Assembly (NCBI GenBank): GCA_003142355.1
Contig: PLMF01000128.1
Span: forward strand, 3,341-16,738
Length of the DNA: 13,398 bases
Source: Bryobacterales bacterium
GTDB lineage: Bacteria; Acidobacteriota; Terriglobia; Bryobacterales; Bryobacteraceae
Direction: 5' to 3'
Of the stretch, positions 1 through 7,590 are shown one piece after another. Position numbers and translations under genes: made by a program. The notes under the pieces are model-generated. The model did not search any database and was not told the DNA's origin. It worked only from the letters and a program-made list of their open reading frames with translations. Each line of letters starts with the position of its first letter. The stretch's first letter is position 1.

Positions 1-315
1 GAGTATGCGCCCAATCCCAAATCGCAGTTCTTCGGTTATTACGGCGGCACCTATTTCAACCGCAACTACACGGTGGTTTCGCCGGGCAATTACCTGGGCT
101 TCGGCTTCCCTGGTTCGTCCTCGGCCAACCGGCAGTTTCAGGAGCCGAATTTCGGCTATTACTACACCTTCTGGAGGAACCCGCGGTACGGCGCGCTCCA
201 GTTCATTGGGGAGTATGCCTATCTATCGCGCGCGCCCTGGTCCGTTCCGGCCGGAACTCCCTCCACCGCCCACGCCCACATGGTTTTCGGCTCGATGCGT
301 TTCACGTTGCCATAG
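1..315 (+). CDS. C-terminal part of a probable outer-membrane beta-barrel protein (5' end off the window)
   Basis: The reading frame is open from the first base of the window to a TAG at 313-315, giving 104 residues of C-terminus; the real start lies outside. An internal GTG at 73 is in frame but splits an obviously continuous protein, so it is not taken as the start. The segment is rich in Tyr, Phe, Gly and Asn, with alternating polar and aromatic residues (for example FGYYGGTYF and FGYYYTFW). It ends in a short strand, MVFGSMRFTLP, as expected for the last strands of an outer-membrane barrel. Similar tails occur in uncharacterised porin-like proteins of Acidobacteria, from memory. Function and substrate are not known. 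It converges with the minus-strand gene that ends at 429. Confidence 0.62.
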   Translation, partial: EYAPNPKSQFFGYYGGTYFNRNYTVVSPGNYLGFGFPGSSSANRQFQEPNFGYYYTFWRNPRYGALQFIGEYAYLSRAPWSVPAGTPSTAHAHMVFGSMRFTLP

Positions 316-348
316 TATGTCTGCCAAGGGTCGGCCTCCCCTGGGGCT

Positions 349-363
349 TGCCGTCAAACGGCA
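349..363. terminator. Short inverted repeat between convergent genes, weak terminator candidate
   Basis: A perfect 6-bp stem, TGCCGT / ACGGCA, with a 3-nt loop lies in the 113-nt gap between the plus-strand gene ending at 315 and the minus-strand gene ending at 429. Its location suits a shared terminator. No T-run follows on either strand, so intrinsic termination is doubtful. Nothing else was recognised in 316-428. Confidence 0.22.
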
Positions 364-428
364 TGCTAGACGGTTTGCGTGGGCGTCCAAGTTCAGACCC
401 GGCTTCGCCCCCGCCCGTCTTCCGAACC

Positions 429-2336
429 TCACTTGCCGATGGGGATGGTGGCAATGTCGTAGTCGGCTGACCAGTAGTCCGTTGTGGGAGGCCCGATCAC
501 AATGTCAATCTCCATATTGCCGGTACGCACAAAGAAGGGAATGGTCACGTTTAACTGGTAGAGACCGGCCATTCCCGGAGCCAACCCGGCGTACTGAATG
601 GTCGCCGGCCAGCCATCGATATCCATGGCAATAGCGTCAAGGGGCACCTGGCTCAGCGGATTCGTGGGAGCCGCCGCGCCCGCCGCCACCGGTGGCGTCA
701 CCGGGCCCAGACCCGTAAGAAAAATGAGCACCGTTTCCCCCACCTTTGCCGGCTTGGCCGGAGTAACCAGACTATAGTCCGCGTGCAGAATGGCTCCATT
801 GCCGATGCCTCCCGGCGGAACCGTGAAAATGCCGGGGGAAGCATAGCCGCTATATACCTGCACGACATTCGAAGCCGTGCCGGCGTTGTTCACCTGCACG
901 TTCAGAAACGAGTCGTCGGTGGGAGTGGAGTATGGAACCACGCCCGAGATTTGAGTGGGGCTCACATACTGCAGGGGCATCGCCGAACCGTTCACCGTGA
1001 CGGTGACGTCTCCCAGCGTTGTGGGAAAGGGAAGAGAAGCCGCCGTGGCAGTTTGCGACGCCATTCCCGTGCCGTACAGCGTAATGAACTCACCCGGCGC
1101 CACCGGCGAAGTAAATGGTGCGCTGCTGGCGGCGTTCACCACCCCCTGCGGATTTAAGAACACGCCGCTGCCGGATAGCGACGGAGCCTTGACCCTAAGA
1201 GCAATCGCATAGCCGTTGCTGCCGTCCACACTTCCGCTAAGCATGAGGTTTCCGCCGGCGCCGAGTGCGCGCCCGTCCGCGGTGGTTCCATCCGCGGCCA
1301 GCGTGAGATCCCCGGCGTACATATAGTCCTCCCCTGCCGGCTGATTCGGATTGCCCGCGTTGCTGTAAACCGATTCGTTGTAATTCGTTCGATCGTTTCC
1401 GACTTCCAGCCGCAGAGACGAAACTTCATTCACGGCCCCTTGACCGTCCCAGATGCTCTGGTCGCCCACGGCCGGCCCGTTGCTGACGTCCTCCAGGTAA
1501 ACCCTGAAGTACAAGCCTTGTAACGCGAGTTGGGGAGCGTTTCCGGCGTTCGCTTTGATCCCGATGATGATGTCGTAGGTCGAAGCCGAACCGGCGATAA
1601 ACACGCTGCCGTCGGAGGACGCATATAGAGTCTTATTTCCGGCCAGCAGTTGTGTGTTCGCCGCCACGCCGGCGGGCGCCGGCAAATTCAAGGTGCCGCT
1701 GCCGTTGGCGGTCACCGAGTACGTCGCGCCCGCGCTGGTCTGCACGGTATTGATATTGGCCAGATTGACGGCCGAACCGCTCACCATGACATCTCCCAGC
1801 CCGCCTTTGCCATCCGCGGTCACGGAGAAAAACGTGCCGCGCGTCAAGGAGACATCGCCGTTCAGGAAATCCATGCTGGCCACCCGGTAGGACCCGCTCA
1901 AAGTGGCATTCGACCCGGCGGTACTGGCCGGGATCGCCACCAGGAAGTCGTCATATGACGAATTCCGGCTGCTCGCAACCAGGACGCCCGCACCCATTCC
2001 TCCATGCAACCGTGTCTTCCCCGATGGTTCGAAGGGGTTCAACAGGTTCACAACACCGCTCGACAATACCTGGTAATCGCCGGTGCTCGCAACCTTCAGA
2101 CTATGATCGGAAGTAACGGTCGACGTTCCCTGGCCCGTAACTTGAAAACTGCCTTTTCCATCGAATGTGAATGTCCCCTGAAAACTCTGGGGGTTATTGT
2201 TTGTGTCTGCCCCGAGATACCTCACGAAATAGACGCCCTGGAGCGATGTGTTGCCCAGCGTTTGCGCTGCCAGCGGCAGCGCTCCCGTCAGAATCCCCGC
2301 GGCCAAAGCTGCGAAAAAGTACCGGCTTTTGAACAT
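429..2336 (-). CDS. Secreted beta-rich protein with a Solibacter-type C-terminal domain (TIGR03437-like)
   Basis: 635 residues. The ATG at 2336 is chosen because it is preceded by an AGAGGGG ribosome-binding site about 8 nt upstream and opens directly into a signal peptide (MFKSR, then a hydrophobic stretch ending PLAA, cleavage near residue 24). The frame stays open upstream to 2741, but that part runs antisense through the neighbouring gene. Residues 25-390 are Gly/Ser/Thr-rich with repeated phrases such as FDGKGSF and TADGKGG, suggesting beta-structure. Residues about 392-635 carry the Solibacter C-terminal-domain pattern: GVVNAAS, APGEFITLYG, LGDVTVTVNG, YVSPTQI, SPGIFT, GLGPV, and YAGLAPGMAGLYQLNVTIP near the end. 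In the family this domain closes many large secreted or surface proteins of unknown role. The gene lies 121 nt downstream of another secreted-protein gene on the same strand and could share its transcript. Confidence 0.88.
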   Translation of the reverse strand: MFKSRYFFAALAAGILTGALPLAAQTLGNTSLQGVYFVRYLGADTNNNPQSFQGTFTFDGKGSFQVTGQGTSTVTSDHSLKVASTGDYQVLSSGVVNLLNPFEPSGKTRLHGGMGAGVLVASSRNSSYDDFLVAIPASTAGSNATLSGSYRVASMDFLNGDVSLTRGTFFSVTADGKGGLGDVMVSGSAVNLANINTVQTSAGATYSVTANGSGTLNLPAPAGVAANTQLLAGNKTLYASSDGSVFIAGSASTYDIIIGIKANAGNAPQLALQGLYFRVYLEDVSNGPAVGDQSIWDGQGAVNEVSSLRLEVGNDRTNYNESVYSNAGNPNQPAGEDYMYAGDLTLAADGTTADGRALGAGGNLMLSGSVDGSNGYAIALRVKAPSLSGSGVFLNPQGVVNAASSAPFTSPVAPGEFITLYGTGMASQTATAASLPFPTTLGDVTVTVNGSAMPLQYVSPTQISGVVPYSTPTDDSFLNVQVNNAGTASNVVQVYSGYASPGIFTVPPGGIGNGAILHADYSLVTPAKPAKVGETVLIFLTGLGPVTPPVAAGAAAPTNPLSQVPLDAIAMDIDGWPATIQYAGLAPGMAGLYQLNVTIPFFVRTGNMEIDIVIGPPTTDYWSADYDIATIPIGK

Positions 2337-2457
2337 GTGCGAAATCCCCTCTCGGAATACTCCCAGTCGAATAGTCTTGCGTCTTGTATCGTGCCGCGGC
2401 CGGCTGGCTAAAGCCAAACACGCAGAGGATCGCGAGCAGAGTGCCCTTGACTCCTCA

Positions 2458-3225
2458 TTACTGTTTCTGGCAGAAAGCGGCCTCAGAGTTGCGTTCGCTG
2501 CGGAAACTGACGGTGGGCCGCCCTTGCGGCTCGTGATAGATCGCAAAGAAGCCCGCGGGCATGGCTCCGTCGAGTGCGCCGCCTCTGAAGCTGATTCGTT
2601 GCGACGATCGATCGAGCGAAAGCGTCCCCGCTTTGCCGTCCGTTCCGGTGTATCGGCCTCCAGGGCTTGCCGTGAAGTTGAGAAGCATTCGCGCCTGGCC
2701 GTTCGACCAACATGTGTATTTGCCTCGCGCGACCCCGCCACCCGATCGCGGCAAAGCCGGGGCTCCCGCCACTGCGCCGCCGGGAGCGGGTGTTCCAGCC
2801 AGACCTTGCAACGGAATGCTTGAGACGCCCGCGGACGGGTTGGGCGTGCACTGCTGGGAGGAAAGGTCCGGAGTCATGCGGCCATCCACCTGCCAGGTGC
2901 CGCTGCCATCGGCCCACAGCTTGTACACCCCCTGATTGATGCGGGCGACACAGGTCTTGCCGTAGTAGTGATTGGCCGGGAATCCGGGACTGTAGTCGCG
3001 GAGGATCGCAGTGACCTGAAATGAATTGGAGCCGCTGCTCCGCACGTCGAGGAAGAGGACGTTGCGCTCGGTCGCATCCGGCATTTTCAACTCCTGCCAT
3101 CGGCGAGTGAGTACCTGCTTCGCAATGTCCGGAGTGGCTGCGCCGGACGGCTGAGCGAACGCCGATCCAGCACCGCCGAGCAAGGTGGCCATCACTGTCA
3201 TCGAGCAGAATGTTGCGATTTTCAA
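2458..3225 (-). CDS. Exported two-domain protein of unknown function (TTG start)
   Basis: 255 residues if translation begins at the TTG at 3225. That codon has GGAG 4 nt upstream and gives a textbook signal peptide: MK start, hydrophobic core, AFA/QP cleavage after residue 24. The next in-frame ATG (3201) would leave MTVMATLL with no basic N-region, and the ATG at 3459 is far upstream. Mature residues about 30-125 form one unit (RRWQELKMPDA, GKTCVARINQGVYKLW, GSGTWQVDG). A Pro/Gly/Ala-rich linker covers about 126-166. Residues 167-255 form a second unit starting GKYTCW and ending AAFCQKQ, with a YTGTDGKAGTLSLD core that looks like a small beta-domain. Cysteines near both ends of that unit (about 172 and 252) could pair. 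I do not recognise the family. Neighbouring exported genes suggest an envelope or periplasmic role. Confidence 0.75.
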   Translation of the reverse strand: MKIATFCSMTVMATLLGGAGSAFAQPSGAATPDIAKQVLTRRWQELKMPDATERNVLFLDVRSSGSNSFQVTAILRDYSPGFPANHYYGKTCVARINQGVYKLWADGSGTWQVDGRMTPDLSSQQCTPNPSAGVSSIPLQGLAGTPAPGGAVAGAPALPRSGGGVARGKYTCWSNGQARMLLNFTASPGGRYTGTDGKAGTLSLDRSSQRISFRGGALDGAMPAGFFAIYHEPQGRPTVSFRSERNSEAAFCQKQ

Positions 3226-3487
3226 GAGTCTCCGATTTCTGGGCGCGTCAGGTCCCAGGTGACACTCCTGTTGACCAGGATTTGCATTTGGGATCCCTAA
3301 GGGCGGGCAGTACACCGACAAAACATCCCTATTTGAGTGCGCTGATTGATTATTACATTTTCTCGGCGCCGTGTCTACGAAATCGCACACGTTAGCAAAA
3401 TATATTACTTCGCAACCAGAATCTGCCGCTCGTTGCGGCCGGTACCACGCACACCTCACCCGATCATCGCCGCTAAATCACTCTCGC
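3226..3487. other. Gene-free leader region upstream of the exported-protein gene
   Basis: No convincing coding region on either strand. Small open frames here lack start context and family resemblance. The stretch 3340-3420 is clearly more AT-rich than its surroundings and carries the promoter candidate listed separately. The remainder, up to the edge of the permease relic, shows no recognised structure. Confidence 0.5.
3349..3377 (-). promoter_or_regulatory. Candidate sigma-70-type promoter for the 3225 gene
   Basis: Read on the minus strand, TAGACA (3377-3372, five of six to TTGACA) and AATAAT (3354-3349, five of six to TATAAT) are separated by exactly 17 nt in a locally AT-rich patch. Transcription would begin near 3342, leaving a leader of about 115 nt before the TTG start at 3225. 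It could drive both minus-strand secreted-protein genes. Confidence 0.42.
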
Positions 3488-3711
3488 CTTGCACCGCCGC
3501 CGCGCGCCGCGCCGGCGCCCACGATGCCACCGCCGCAATCGAGCCGCCCGCCACCCCCACGGCGCTCAGAAGCAGCCCTCGCCCAAATCTCCGGCATCCC
3601 CTGTCGCACCACGCTCGATAGAACGCCGAGCGAAGCCTGGTGCTGGTGTGCCGCCACCCCCACCACCCCGGGCCACACCGGTTTCGAGAGGTTCGCGAAA
3701 ACAGGCGCTCG
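3488..3711 (-). pseudogene. Relic of an ADOP (MacB/FtsX-type) permease: four colinear fragments with internal deletions
   Basis: Read on the minus strand, this stretch contains four pieces in the same order as the end of the intact permease at 4659-7262. Piece A (about 3711-3628) reads VFANLSKPVWPGVVGVAAH, matching IFVNLPNAVWLEVIGVVAH (residues about 645-663 of the intact protein). Piece B (3627-3586) reads GVLSSVVRQGMPEI, matching GVLSSVVRQRTPEI (about 762-775). Piece C (about 3581-3526, another frame) reads GLLLSAVGVAGGSIAA, matching about 796-811. Piece D (down to about 3488) reads ASWAPARRAA, matching about 847-856. The sequence between the pieces has been lost: about 90 residues between A and B, about 20 between B and C, and about 35 between C and D. 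The strand is the same as that of the live copy about 1 kb away. It is not expected to make a functional product. Confidence 0.82.
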
Positions 3712-3715
3712 GGTG

Positions 3716-3744
3716 TAGACTGACCACAACCCGAGAGCTAAAAT
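3716..3744 (+). promoter_or_regulatory. Candidate promoter for the plus-strand exported-protein gene
   Basis: TAGACT (3716-3721, four of six to TTGACA) and TAAAAT (3739-3744, five of six to TATAAT) are 17 nt apart, just beyond the end of the permease relic. Predicted initiation is near 3751, about 70 nt before the ATG at 3821. Confidence 0.38.
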
Positions 3745-3820
3745 GGGAATCTCGAAAATCTGTCAAAAGGACGTTCCGAATAGAACTCTGGCACAAATCC
3801 TGAAACGCTGGGGGAACCCA

Positions 3821-3960
3821 ATGCAACGCCTGACGTCATACGCTTTTCCTTTTGCGATGCTGGCCGGTGCGGCGGTTTTGAGTGGGCAATCGGCAAAGCC
3901 GGCCGCTCCGCCGGCCGCTCCGCCGGCACAAAGCGGCACACCGGCAGTAAGTCCACCTCC
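3821..3960 (+). pseudogene. Signal-peptide-coding 5' part of the 3821-4644 gene, out of frame with its body
   Basis: The ATG at 3821 has a strong GGGGGAA ribosome-binding site 4 nt upstream. It encodes a typical export signal (MQRLTSYAFPFAMLAGAAVL) followed by a Pro/Ala-rich linker to about 3958. Past that point this frame degenerates into an Arg/Ser/Thr string, while the frame one base back becomes plainly protein-like (NIEILDVYDFALDRKEDK, then the ATG at 4015). The whole stretch 3821-4644 is 824 nt, one base short of 275 codons, so loss of a single base near 3956-3961 explains the break. It is read as the true N-terminus of the next feature, broken by a frameshift in the genome or in the assembly. 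Confidence 0.65.
3901..3924 (+). repeat. Two tandem copies of a 12-bp unit coding for Ala/Pro
   Basis: The unit GGCCGCTCCGCC occurs twice in a row and begins a third time with GGC. In the signal-peptide frame it encodes the Pro/Ala linker (PAAPPAAPPA). Units of 12 bp preserve frame, so slippage here would change linker length but would not create the nearby frameshift. Confidence 0.7.
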
Positions 3961-4014
3961 AATATCGAAATCCTGGATGTCTACGATTTCGCCCTCGATC
4001 GCAAGGAAGACAAG

Positions 4015-4644
4015 ATGGGCCTCAAGGACTACCTGCAGACGCTGCCGCCGGCCAACGCCGGTGACACGGCGTTCCAGAACTGGCCGAAGGATGAGTGCCT
4101 GAAGATCGTGGCCGACCGGACCGGCAAGGTGGGACTCACGGGAAGCCTCATGGGGTGGTTCAACCGCCAGTACGCCTCGCTGGATGTCTACTGGGCCGAC
4201 CCTCAGTTTGTGCGCGCGTTCGCGCGTCTGGAGATGTTGGACAAGAATCTCACCGCTGAGGACACCAGCAAGCTTGCCGCGGGGCTGCTCAGCACGGATG
4301 GCAGCCAGTATTACATCATGGTTTCCATCGGCGGCAAGGTGGGATCGGGAAAGCTGATCGGCGCCAATGAAGGGGAGCGGCTCATGCGGCCATTCGACGC
4401 CTCCCTGTCCGACGAGAAAGCCAAGAACATTGTTGCCGCCAGGCATCTGGACTTTGTGGGGGGCTATGCCGGGTTGTGGAAAGTGACCTTCGACCAGAGC
4501 AGCATCCGCGGGCCGCTGCTGCAGAGCGGCACCCCGGAAGTCACCTTCGAGGCAAGGCTGAATCAGAACCTGGAGTTTAAGGCGAAGTTCCAGACGGAAA
4601 GGATCAATGCCGCTCTGAGCCCTCCGCCCGCGGGGCAACCGTAG
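4015..4644 (+). CDS. Body of an exported protein of unknown function (frameshifted from its signal peptide)
   Basis: Intact frame of 209 residues from the ATG at 4015. AAGGAAG lies 5 nt upstream and could support internal initiation. Protein-like sequence in the same frame starts earlier, at about 3961 (IEILDVYDFALDRKEDK), so the native protein probably began at 3821 and had about 274 residues with a signal peptide. The body is mixed alpha/beta and moderately charged, with no transmembrane segment: KDYLQTLPPANAGD, WPKDECLKIVADRT, SLMGWFNRQYASLDVYW, GSQYYIMVSIGGKVGSGKL and VTFEARLNQNLEFKAKFQ. GSGKL resembles a fragment of a nucleotide-binding loop but lacks the full GxxxxGK[ST] pattern. The family is not recognised. 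It ends 14 nt from the convergent permease stop at 4659, so transcripts from the two strands may overlap. Confidence 0.7.
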   Translation: MGLKDYLQTLPPANAGDTAFQNWPKDECLKIVADRTGKVGLTGSLMGWFNRQYASLDVYWADPQFVRAFARLEMLDKNLTAEDTSKLAAGLLSTDGSQYYIMVSIGGKVGSGKLIGANEGERLMRPFDASLSDEKAKNIVAARHLDFVGGYAGLWKVTFDQSSIRGPLLQSGTPEVTFEARLNQNLEFKAKFQTERINAALSPPPAGQP

Positions 4645-4658
4645 ACCGCCGTCGAGTT

Positions 4659-7262
4659 TCACTCCATCCGCAGAGTCGTGTTCGGATCAAGCCCCGCCGC
4701 GCGCCGCGCCGGCGCCCACGAGGCCGCCGCCGCGATCGCGAAGAATAGCCCGATCATGGCCGCGAAGGTGGCCGGGTCGGTGGCCGTCACGCCCACCAGC
4801 ATGCTGCTCATCGCGCGCGTCAGCGCCAGCGCGGCCATCGAGCCGCCCGCCACTCCCACGGCGCTCAGCAGCAGTCCTCGCCCCACCATCATCTTGAAAA
4901 TGCCGGCCGGTGTGGCGCCCAGCGCCATGCGCACGCCGATCTCCGGCGTTCGCTGCCGCACCACGCTCGATAAAACGCCATACAGACCCACGGCCGCCAG
5001 CAGCGCCGCGATGGCCGCGAATACGCCCATCAGCAGAAATTGAAACCGCGTTCCCGATTCGGCCCGGTCCACGGTCGCATCCATCGTCCGCATCTCCGTC
5101 ACCGCCAGCCGGCCCGGGGCAAATTTGGCCACCTCCGCCCGCACCGCGTCGCCGTACTTCGCCGGGTCGCCCGCCGTGCGCAGCGCCCAGTGCCGCGATA
5201 TGCCGATTCCGAAAAAACCGTCGGTCAGATAGATCTGTTCCCGCCCGGCGTCGGCGAGCGTAGCTTGGCGCTCGTGTGCCACCACCCCAATCACCTCCAG
5301 CCACACCGCGTTCGGCAGATTCACGAAGATCCGCTTCCCGATGGCGGACTGGTGCGGGAAGGCCTTGGCCGCCAGAAATTCATCGATCACCGCCACGTTC
5401 CGCCCCGAAGCGTTGTCATTCCCGGTGAAAGTGCGCCCCTCGATCACCCGCGTCCGCAGCGTCTCGAAGTACCCCGGCAGAACCGTGGATAGATCCGCCC
5501 TCCACTCGGCATTCGCGCGCGCGTTTTCATGACCCCACTGCAACCCGGACATCAACGGCCGTCCCGCCAGTGGCAGAGCCAGCGAAGCGCCCACGCTTTC
5601 GACTCCTGGTATCGCGCGCAGCCGGTCCTCGAGTTCGCCGAGAAACGCCAGGCGCCGCTGCGGTTGCTGAAATCCCCGGGCATCCCCCACCGCCAGAAAG
5701 GTCAGCAGCCCGTGCGAATCGTAGCCTGGATGCACGCTCCGCAGTGCTAGGAAGCTGCGAAACATCAGCCCCGATCCGATCAGCAGCACGAACGAGAGGG
5801 CCACTTCCGCCACCACTACGCCATCGCGCAGAACCCGCCCCGTGCCCAGCCCGCCGGCGTGCCCCCCATGCCGCAGGGCGTCCATGATGTCGGGCCGCGC
5901 CGCGCGCCATGCCAGTAAGGCTGCCAGCGCGGCGCATTCCAGTAGCCCCGCCAGCGCTGCGAATGCCAGCACCCGCCAGTCGATTCCCACCGACTCCAGC
6001 CGCGGCACATTCGACGGCGCAAAAATCAGCAGCGTGCGGACGCCAACCCACGCCAGGCCCACGCCCATCAGCGTGCCGAATCCCACCAGGAGCAAGGCCT
6101 CGGCCAGCAGTTGGCCGGCGATCCGCTGCCATCCGGCCCCCAGCGCCGCGCGTATCCCCAACTCGCGCCCTCGCGTGGATGCCCGCACCAGCAGAAGATT
6201 CGCCACGTTGGCGCACGCGATCAGCAGCAGAAAAATCACCGATCCCATCAACGCCACCAGGGCCGGCCGCACTTCCGCTGTCAGTGTCTTGTGCCACGGC
6301 TTCAGGCCCACGCGGAATCGAGGAATCCGCCAGCCCGCAACCACGCTGTCCACTTGAGCTTGTGCTTGCTCCAGAGTCGTGCCGTCCCGTACCGCCCCAA
6401 TCGCCTGCAGCATCAGTTCGCCTCGATTGGGTGCGTCGTAGCCGCGGTTGTTCGCAATCCAGATATCGGGGCTGCCCGCCGGCAGCAACAATTTGAATCC
6501 CGGCGCCAGCACGCCAACGATCTTGGGCCCGCCCAGCATCTCATGCCCCAGAACAGCCGTATTCCCGCCATACCGCCGCTCGAAATATTCGTAGCTGAGG
6601 ATCGCAACCGCGCCGTCGGCCGGCGGGAACAGCGGCTCCATCCGCGCCGGCGGCCTTCCATCGGCGTCCGTGAAATCGCGGCCGAACGCGATCTTCGCGC
6701 CCATCATGCCGAAGAAGTTGGTGGTTACCTGTCCCTTGCTCACCCGCTCCGCGCTCCCGTCCTCGCGTGGCACAATCGCGCGGTATACCATCGTGGCGCT
6801 CATATCCTCGAACGCACTCTTCAGGTCCCAATAATCCGCGTTCGAAAGCAGGGTATCGGTCAGTACCAGCCGGCCTTGGTTCTTATAAGGAAGCGGCCGC
6901 AACAGCACCGCGTTGGTTACGCTGAACATGGCGGTGCTCACGCCGATACCCAGCGCGATGGTGGCCATCGCCGCCACCGCAAACCCGGGAGCTTTCCGCA
7001 TCATCCGAAGCGCGTAGCGCAAGTCTTGCATGCAGTCTTCGAGCCGGCGCGTGCCCCGCGCATCGCGGCATTCCTCCCGGATCTGCTCCGGTCCGCCGAA
7101 GGCCAGCCGCGTGCGGCGCCGAGCTTCCTCCGGCGACATTCCGGCTTGCCGATACTGCTCCGTCTGGCGCTCCAAATGAAAGCGCAGTTCATCGTCGAGT
7201 TCCGCCTCGACGGCATTGCGGCGGAACAGCGCGCGCACTCGGTACCTGAGATCGCTCAGCAT
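4659..7262 (-). CDS. ADOP-class MacB/FtsX-like permease C (acidobacterial duplicated orphan permease)
   Basis: 867 residues. The ATG at 7262 is chosen because it overlaps the stop of the upstream padR by 7 nt and opens into the family's N-terminal prefix (MLSDLRYRVRALFRR, then ELDDELRFHLERQ at 21-33). The layout is that of two fused FtsX permeases: membrane segment 1 about 94-120 (APGFAVAAMATIALGIGVST), first extracytoplasmic MacB-type domain about 125-330, membrane segments about 335-360 (LLLIACANVANLLLVR), 385-412, 430-455 and 482-505, second extracytoplasmic domain about 510-735, and last three segments about 741-765, 793-815 and 830-850. Both FtsX halves keep their cytoplasmic coupling motif (RELGIRAALGA at 366-376, PEIGVRMALGAT at 773-784). 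MacB-type permeases need an ATPase, and none is nearby. Substrate is unknown. Translation is probably coupled to the PadR gene. Confidence 0.93.
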   Translation of the reverse strand: MLSDLRYRVRALFRRNAVEAELDDELRFHLERQTEQYRQAGMSPEEARRRTRLAFGGPEQIREECRDARGTRRLEDCMQDLRYALRMMRKAPGFAVAAMATIALGIGVSTAMFSVTNAVLLRPLPYKNQGRLVLTDTLLSNADYWDLKSAFEDMSATMVYRAIVPREDGSAERVSKGQVTTNFFGMMGAKIAFGRDFTDADGRPPARMEPLFPPADGAVAILSYEYFERRYGGNTAVLGHEMLGGPKIVGVLAPGFKLLLPAGSPDIWIANNRGYDAPNRGELMLQAIGAVRDGTTLEQAQAQVDSVVAGWRIPRFRVGLKPWHKTLTAEVRPALVALMGSVIFLLLIACANVANLLLVRASTRGRELGIRAALGAGWQRIAGQLLAEALLLVGFGTLMGVGLAWVGVRTLLIFAPSNVPRLESVGIDWRVLAFAALAGLLECAALAALLAWRAARPDIMDALRHGGHAGGLGTGRVLRDGVVVAEVALSFVLLIGSGLMFRSFLALRSVHPGYDSHGLLTFLAVGDARGFQQPQRRLAFLGELEDRLRAIPGVESVGASLALPLAGRPLMSGLQWGHENARANAEWRADLSTVLPGYFETLRTRVIEGRTFTGNDNASGRNVAVIDEFLAAKAFPHQSAIGKRIFVNLPNAVWLEVIGVVAHERQATLADAGREQIYLTDGFFGIGISRHWALRTAGDPAKYGDAVRAEVAKFAPGRLAVTEMRTMDATVDRAESGTRFQFLLMGVFAAIAALLAAVGLYGVLSSVVRQRTPEIGVRMALGATPAGIFKMMVGRGLLLSAVGVAGGSMAALALTRAMSSMLVGVTATDPATFAAMIGLFFAIAAAASWAPARRAAGLDPNTTLRME

Positions 7263-7588
7263 ATTTCGAGCACGTGTTCGACTGCCGTCGCCAGCTTGCG
7301 CCACGCCAGAGTCTCGGCCGCGAGCTGCTTGCGCCCCTGCCGGGTCAGCTCGTAGTATTTTGCCCGCCGGTTGTTTTCCGTCGTGGCCCATCGCGCCGCA
7401 ATCCACCCACGGCGCTCCAACCGGTGCAGGGCCGGGTACAGCGAGCCTTGCTGCACCTGCAACGCGTTGCGCGAAATCTGCTGCAGCCGTTCGGAAATAG
7501 CCCAGCCGTGCAGCGGTTCCAGCCCCAGGCTCTTCAATATCAGCAAGTCCAGCGTGCCCTGCGGCAACTCCAGACGTTCATCGGCCAT
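7256..7588 (-). CDS. PadR-family transcriptional regulator of permease C (acidobacterial type)
   Basis: 110 residues, the usual size of a short PadR protein: winged helix plus one C-terminal helix. The ATG at 7588 has an AAGGGG ribosome-binding site 5 nt upstream and gives MADERLELPQGTLDLLILK. Hallmarks are QGTLDLLIL (10-18), HGW (27-29), GSLYPALHRLE (48-58, recognition helix), and the wing region ENNRRAKYYELT ending in a basic GRKQL. The C-terminal helix (AWRKLATAVEHVL) is expected to mediate dimerisation. PadR proteins of this class usually repress their own operon and release DNA on contact with a ligand, which is not known here. The stop overlaps the permease start, so the two form a regulator-permease pair. 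The 20-bp inverted repeat just upstream is the probable autoregulatory operator. Confidence 0.94.
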   Translation of the reverse strand: MADERLELPQGTLDLLILKSLGLEPLHGWAISERLQQISRNALQVQQGSLYPALHRLERRGWIAARWATTENNRRAKYYELTRQGRKQLAAETLAWRKLATAVEHVLEIC

Positions 7589-7590
7589 TC

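Noticed and set aside
5..634. 209-codon plus-strand open frame at the left edge
   Set aside because: It runs across the stop of the barrel gene and antisense to the 429-2336 gene, with Arg/Pro/Ser-rich composition typical of a shadow frame.
2405..2416. TGGCT/AGCCA hairpin between the two secreted-protein genes as a terminator
   Set aside because: Four to five base pairs with a tiny loop and no T-run is within chance expectation at this base composition.
2337..2741. Upstream extension of the Solibacter C-terminal-domain gene to 2741 (770 residues)
   Set aside because: It would overlap most of the 3' part of the neighbouring gene on the same strand and bury the signal peptide at residue 136. 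The ATG at 2336 has its own ribosome-binding site.
4354..4371. GSGKL in the 4015-4644 protein as a P-loop ATPase that might power the permeases
   Set aside because: It lacks the full Walker A spacing and shows no Walker B or ABC signature. The protein is small and appears to be exported.
3763..4662. 299-codon minus-strand open frame opposite the 3821-4644 gene
   Set aside because: The plus strand shows a signal peptide, ribosome-binding site and balanced protein composition. The minus frame is a mirror and overlaps the permease C stop.
6111..7355. 414-codon plus-strand open frame antisense to permease C and padR
   Set aside because: It is rich in Gln, His and Arg with no family resemblance, and is explained as the GC-rich mirror of a strongly supported gene pair on the other strand.
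7263..7406. Longer N-terminus for permease C starting at 7406
   Set aside because: The extra 48 residues are antisense-like read-through of padR in another frame. The ATG at 7262 matches the family prefix and the overlap seen in the sister module.
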